Shown here in pieces: positions 61,068 to 64,000 of a DNA stretch of 64,000 nt; positions within the stretch are counted from its first letter, which is position 1; each line of letters opens with the position of its first letter. Origin of the DNA: Candidatus Eisenbergiella merdigallinarum (GTDB lineage Bacteria; Bacillota; Clostridia; Lachnospirales; Lachnospiraceae); NCBI GenBank assembly GCA_019119355.1, contig DWXE01000044.1:1-64000 (forward strand), read 5' to 3'. Both the position numbers and the translations under genes were made by a program. The notes under the pieces are model-generated. The model ran no database searches and was not told the origin of the DNA. It worked only from the letters and a program-made list of their open reading frames with translations.

Positions 61068-61113
61068 CGTCGCGCCTCCTGTCACAATCTCTTTCCGATT
61101 CCTTCGCGGCGGC

Positions 61114-62364
61114 CTATGCCTCCACCTTTTGCGCCACCATCTGCAGCAGCTCTTCCTTTCCGAACCCTCCGGATTTGGTGATCACCCAGATCTGTTTCCC
61201 GTCGATTCGCATGGAGGAGAGCACGGTTCCCGGCTCCACCTCGCACACCGGCTCGATTTCCCTGCAGTTTGCCTGACTGACGAAGCTCATCAGCGTATCT
61301 CCTCCGATAATCATCAGCGTCCGATGGCTGTTCTGTTCCAGCAGCTCCCGCAGGATAATGCCGATCCGGTCCGCGATGCGCACCCTGGCCTCCTCCAGCG
61401 GAATGCAGTGGCGTTTTCTGTAGCCTTCAACCGCCCCCGGATTGGAAATCCCGGTATCGATCATCACCACGTTGCTCCGTTTGAAATATTCCTCGAATCC
61501 GGCCAGCCACTTCTGCCCATCTTCGGTGATCAGATAGTTTTCTTCCAGCTGCTGTTCCGGCGTCATCACCACGCGGGTATATCCCAGGGACTCCCCGTAT
61601 TCGATCTGCCGCCTGGTGATGGGGTTGACGCTTCCGCAGGCGATCAGAAGCGGCTGGTTCAGCTTCGGGAAACTCATCTCGCGCCTGCTGATTTCCAGAT
61701 AGGAGGGCAGGACGGACGCGAACCCCGCGCAGCCGGCCATACACCGAAGCTGGCACTTCTGTTTCAGGTGCTCCGCGATCCGGCAGATATCCTCCTGCGT
61801 CTGCGCGTCGAAAATCCCGATGGTCCCCCTGGAAAAATCCGTCCGATAGTTATCCGATTTGTGAAACAGCTTCACCGGGATATCCTCTTTGGCGAAGAGA
61901 TCCCTGACGTACGGGGATTTCACCGGTTCGAAGGGATCCCTGCCGAACGCGCTCTCGTGGATGGGAACTCCGTCGATATAGTGGACTCCGCCTTCCGTGA
62001 TCCGGTTCATGGCCGGGAGGGCCGGAATAAACGGCAGGAAGTGCTCTCCCGAAGCTTCCAGCACCGCCCGCAGCTCGCTGCCGATGTTCCCGCGCAGGGC
62101 GGAGTCCGTCTTCTTATAAATGTGGGGAACTCCGGCCTCCACCGCCTTCCGCACCAGATAATACACCCTGCGGTAGGCGTCGTCCCCGGAGAGATGACGC
62201 GTCTCCGCGTCCACGACCAGCACTTCGATCCGATCGTTCTTCCACAGGTCGTCTTCAATTTCTGAAGAGGTGAGCATTTTTGTTGCGGCTCCATATTCGG
62301 CGAACTGGATTCCCGTATCCAGCGCCCCGGTGAAGTCATCCGCAATCAGCAGCAGCTTGACCAT
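61114..62364 (-). CDS. Four-carbon acid sugar kinase (DUF1537)
   Basis: A 416-residue kinase with the N-terminal domain LLIADDFTGALDTGIQFAEYG and the C-terminal nucleotide-binding domain (LMIIGGDTLMSF). DUF1537 enzymes phosphorylate D-threonate, D-erythronate or 3-oxo-tetronate at C4. With PdxA2 downstream the D-threonate/D-erythronate branch is most likely. First gene of the long minus-strand operon, divergent from the PrpR-type regulator. Confidence 0.9.
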   Translation of the reverse strand: MVKLLLIADDFTGALDTGIQFAEYGAATKMLTSSEIEDDLWKNDRIEVLVVDAETRHLSGDDAYRRVYYLVRKAVEAGVPHIYKKTDSALRGNIGSELRAVLEASGEHFLPFIPALPAMNRITEGGVHYIDGVPIHESAFGRDPFEPVKSPYVRDLFAKEDIPVKLFHKSDNYRTDFSRGTIGIFDAQTQEDICRIAEHLKQKCQLRCMAGCAGFASVLPSYLEISRREMSFPKLNQPLLIACGSVNPITRRQIEYGESLGYTRVVMTPEQQLEENYLITEDGQKWLAGFEEYFKRSNVVMIDTGISNPGAVEGYRKRHCIPLEEARVRIADRIGIILRELLEQNSHRTLMIIGGDTLMSFVSQANCREIEPVCEVEPGTVLSSMRIDGKQIWVITKSGGFGKEELLQMVAQKVEA

Positions 62365-62448
62365 AGGTGCTTCCTCTCGTTTGTTTCAATTAGAAACATT
62401 TTCCATGTATTTTTCTAATTGTTTCAGTTCTTTTCTTTTATATGTTAC

Positions 62449-62476
62449 ATGTTACCATAAATTTTGCATATTGCAA
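62449..62476 (-). promoter_or_regulatory. Sigma-70-type promoter of the acid-sugar operon
   Basis: On the minus strand TTGCAA (62476-62471), a 16-base spacer and TAACAT (62454-62449) with TG one base upstream. No GG-N10-GC sigma-54 element was found on this strand. Confidence 0.5.
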
Positions 62477-62535
62477 CAGTTTTTTGCGCATTTTTCCCGC
62501 TTTCTTGTTTTGTTTTGAAACATATCTGTTCATAA

Positions 62536-62564
62536 TTGAAATATATGCTGTTTTATGATATGAT
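62536..62564 (+). promoter_or_regulatory. Sigma-70-type promoter of the PrpR-type regulator
   Basis: TTGAAA at 62536-62541, a 17-base spacer and TATGAT at 62559-62564, about 60 bases before the GTG start. Confidence 0.55.
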
Positions 62565-62590
62565 TATTTCAAATTAAACCATACAAAAAT

Positions 62591-62610
62591 GCCATGGCAT
62601 CTCGCCATGG
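62591..62610 (+). repeat. GCCATGGC hairpin at the ribosome binding site
   Basis: The self-complementary octamer GCCATGGC occurs twice with five bases between, ending one or two bases before the AGGAGG (62613-62618) of the regulator gene. In RNA it makes an 8-bp stem that could limit translation. Confidence 0.5.
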
Positions 62611-62625
62611 CCAGGAGGGGATCTT

Positions 62626-64000
62626 GTGAGAAAAATCCGCATACTCGGAATCGCTCCCTATGAAGGGATCAAAAATCTGATGGAGCAGGCTGCGGCGCAA
62701 AGGGAGGATATCGAACTGGATGTGCTGATCGGGGATATGGAGGCCGGGGCGGCCATCGCCTCCCGCTATTCGGAGAGCGACCTGGACGTGATCATTTCCC
62801 GGGGAGGCACCGCGGAGCTGATCCGGGCCAGGACAGCCTTTCCCGTGGTGGACATCCCGCTGTCCGTTTACGATATTTTCCGTTCCATCAAGCTGGCGGA
62901 AAACTACACCGACAAATACGCGCTGGTGGGTTTCCCCGCCATCACGAAAAACGCCCATTTCCTGTGCGACATGCTGCAGTACAACATCGATATCCACACC
63001 ATCCACAACGAGAGGGAGGCCGCGGACACCCTGAAGAAGCTGCTTGCAGAAGGCTGCCACATGGTCCTGTGCGACATGATCACCAATTCCCTGGCCCAGC
63101 AGTACGGGCTGACCTCCATCCTGATCGCTTCCGGGGCGGAGAGCATCGAATCGGCCTTCGACGCCGCCGTGCAGATCGCCCAGTCCCACGAGCGCCTGAA
63201 GTCCGACCTCCTCTTTTCCCGGATGGTTCTGGAGGATCATCCATGGCCGGCGGTGGCGTTCGACGTTTCCGGCAGCGCCGTCTTTTTTTCCAAAACCTCC
63301 TCCTTCCCCGCGCCCGTCATGGAACAGATGCGCGCCAACATCTCCTCCGTGGCGGGATGCGGGGAAAAGAAAATCTATTACGAATCCTCCGGCCTGCTCT
63401 ACGTCCTCAACGGCCTGCACAAAGTCTTCGAACAGAGGGACTGGGTGGTCTATTACGTCAACTGCCGCAAGGTCCCCCTGGCCCTGACCAAAAACGGGAT
63501 CCGCTATATTTCCCGGGAAGAGGCCTTCGATATTTTCTTCAACAGCTTCTACGGCATCACCCATTCCACCGCGACCCTGGGCATGTCCCTGGATCAGTAC
63601 GCCCAGAGCGCCGCCCCCCTGGTCATCCTCGGCGAAACGGGAACCGGCAAGGAGCCCCTGGCCAGGCTCGTCTACGCCAAGAGCAGGCTGCAGAACAAGC
63701 CGCTGGCCATCATCGACTGCGCCCGCATCGGCCCCAGGGGCTGGAGCTTTTTGACCGAACACAACAACTCCCCCTTTTCCGATACCGGCACCACCATCTA
63801 CATCAAAAATACGAGCGCCCTTTCGGACGCTCAGTTCGCGGAACTCATCAGCATCATCACGGACCTGAACCTGACGGTGAAAAACCGGATGCTCTTCACC
63901 TTCCGTTACGAAGCTGACGGCAGCATCCCTGCCAGGTGCCGCCGCGTGCTGGATTCCTTTTCCTGCCTTCTTCTGGAGATCGAACCCCTGCGCTCCCATC
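62626..64000 (+). CDS. PrpR_N-type regulator with degenerate sigma-54-type AAA+ domain (cut by window edge)
   Basis: 458 codons are visible and the frame runs off the window. The GTG at 62626 follows AGGAGGGG. Residues about 1-190 match the PrpR N-terminal sensor (SRGGTAELIRARTAFPVVDIPLSVYDIFRSI, YALVGFPAITKNA); about 200-310 look PAS-like. An AAA+ domain starts near 320 with Walker A GETGTGKE (336-343) and reaches PLRSH near the window end. The GAFTGA loop is absent, the segment between Walker A and B is shortened, and where GGTLFLDEI is expected there is GTTIYIKN. It probably controls the divergent acid-sugar operon without touching sigma-54. Confidence 0.85.
   Translation, partial: MRKIRILGIAPYEGIKNLMEQAAAQREDIELDVLIGDMEAGAAIASRYSESDLDVIISRGGTAELIRARTAFPVVDIPLSVYDIFRSIKLAENYTDKYALVGFPAITKNAHFLCDMLQYNIDIHTIHNEREAADTLKKLLAEGCHMVLCDMITNSLAQQYGLTSILIASGAESIESAFDAAVQIAQSHERLKSDLLFSRMVLEDHPWPAVAFDVSGSAVFFSKTSSFPAPVMEQMRANISSVAGCGEKKIYYESSGLLYVLNGLHKVFEQRDWVVYYVNCRKVPLALTKNGIRYISREEAFDIFFNSFYGITHSTATLGMSLDQYAQSAAPLVILGETGTGKEPLARLVYAKSRLQNKPLAIIDCARIGPRGWSFLTEHNNSPFSDTGTTIYIKNTSALSDAQFAELISIITDLNLTVKNRMLFTFRYEADGSIPARCRRVLDSFSCLLLEIEPLRSH

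Larger units (their letters stand above)
62365..62625. promoter_or_regulatory. Divergent control region with palindromic operator candidates
   Basis: 261 AT-rich bases between the kinase and the regulator. TGTTTC-N5-GAAACA at 62382-62398 is a perfect 6-bp-arm palindrome, TGTTTTGAAACA at 62511-62522 has the same half sites closer together, and a related half site is at 62413-62426. The left palindrome lies just before the kinase start codon, the right one between the two promoters. They are the best candidates for binding by the divergent regulator. Confidence 0.55.

Noticed and set aside
62365-62625. Sigma-54 (-24/-12) promoter in front of the acid-sugar operon
   Set aside because: Expected from the PrpR-type regulator, but no GG-N10-GC element was found on the relevant strand, whereas sigma-70-type boxes are present in both directions.

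Overview
This window looks like the chromosome of a GC-rich, butyrate-producing, endospore-lineage member of the Clostridia, most likely a Lachnospiraceae-type organism. The evidence is a complete thl-crt-hbd-bcd-etfB-etfA operon, a PdaB-type sporulation deacetylase, a Trp T-box in front of a TrpB2 gene, a ZTP riboswitch in front of a split purO-purH pair, a DUF6106-type membrane protein and strong AGGAGG ribosome binding sites. Family assignments come from reading translated motifs; no database search was run.

Layout. 1-4.6 kb: the start of a tyrosine recombinase, then purH, purO, a ZTP riboswitch and guaB (last steps of IMP and XMP synthesis). 4.8-12.7 kb: small membrane proteins, dapF and a five-gene minus-strand operon hisC - acyltransferase - methyltransferase - hslO - nadE. 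12.9-21.7 kb: envelope and transport genes (DUF3048, DUF368, VanY-type peptidase, CotH kinase, CstA, PdaB-like deacetylase, a beta-propeller-like protein). 21.8-29.7 kb: trpB2 under a T-box, then the butyrate operon. 29.8-32.5 kb: a visibly AT-richer insert carrying a YtrA-type GntR regulator and a two-gene ABC exporter, bounded on both sides by copies of the same short repeat and by truncated genes. 32.6-39.3 kb: a surface-glycan cluster (M23 peptidase, SGNH protein, MBOAT acyltransferase, GT2-GtrA fusion, large membrane protein). 39.5-46.5 kb: hpf, a cluster of three exact DnaA boxes, araD with an FGGY kinase, an NlpC/P60 hydrolase and an HtrA protease. 46.5-52.6 kb: methyltransferase, metQIN and cysK, then a decayed AAA-ATPase/PD-(D/E)XK gene. 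53.0-64.0 kb: a long catabolic operon (BNR-repeat sialidase-like protein, LplABC-type sugar importer, PdxA2, DapA-family aldolase, iron-dependent alcohol dehydrogenase, DUF1537 acid-sugar kinase), divergent from a PrpR-type regulator that runs off the window.

How the parts work together. The kinase and PdxA2 form the known module that turns a four-carbon acid sugar into dihydroxyacetone phosphate. Here it sits with an importer, an aldolase, a dehydrogenase and a sialidase-like protein, which suggests an uncharacterised acidic-sugar pathway. The regulator keeps PrpR_N and a Walker A motif but lacks the GAFTGA loop and a normal Walker B, and the divergent promoters look like sigma-70 rather than sigma-54. 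This is the most unusual system in the window. Other unusual features are the DnaA-box cluster between hpf and araD, two families of dispersed palindromic repeats, and a triple 11-bp-spaced direct repeat between cstA and the pdaB-like gene.

No tRNA, rRNA or CRISPR array was seen. Start codons were moved from the longest open frame wherever a clear ribosome binding site supported an internal start.
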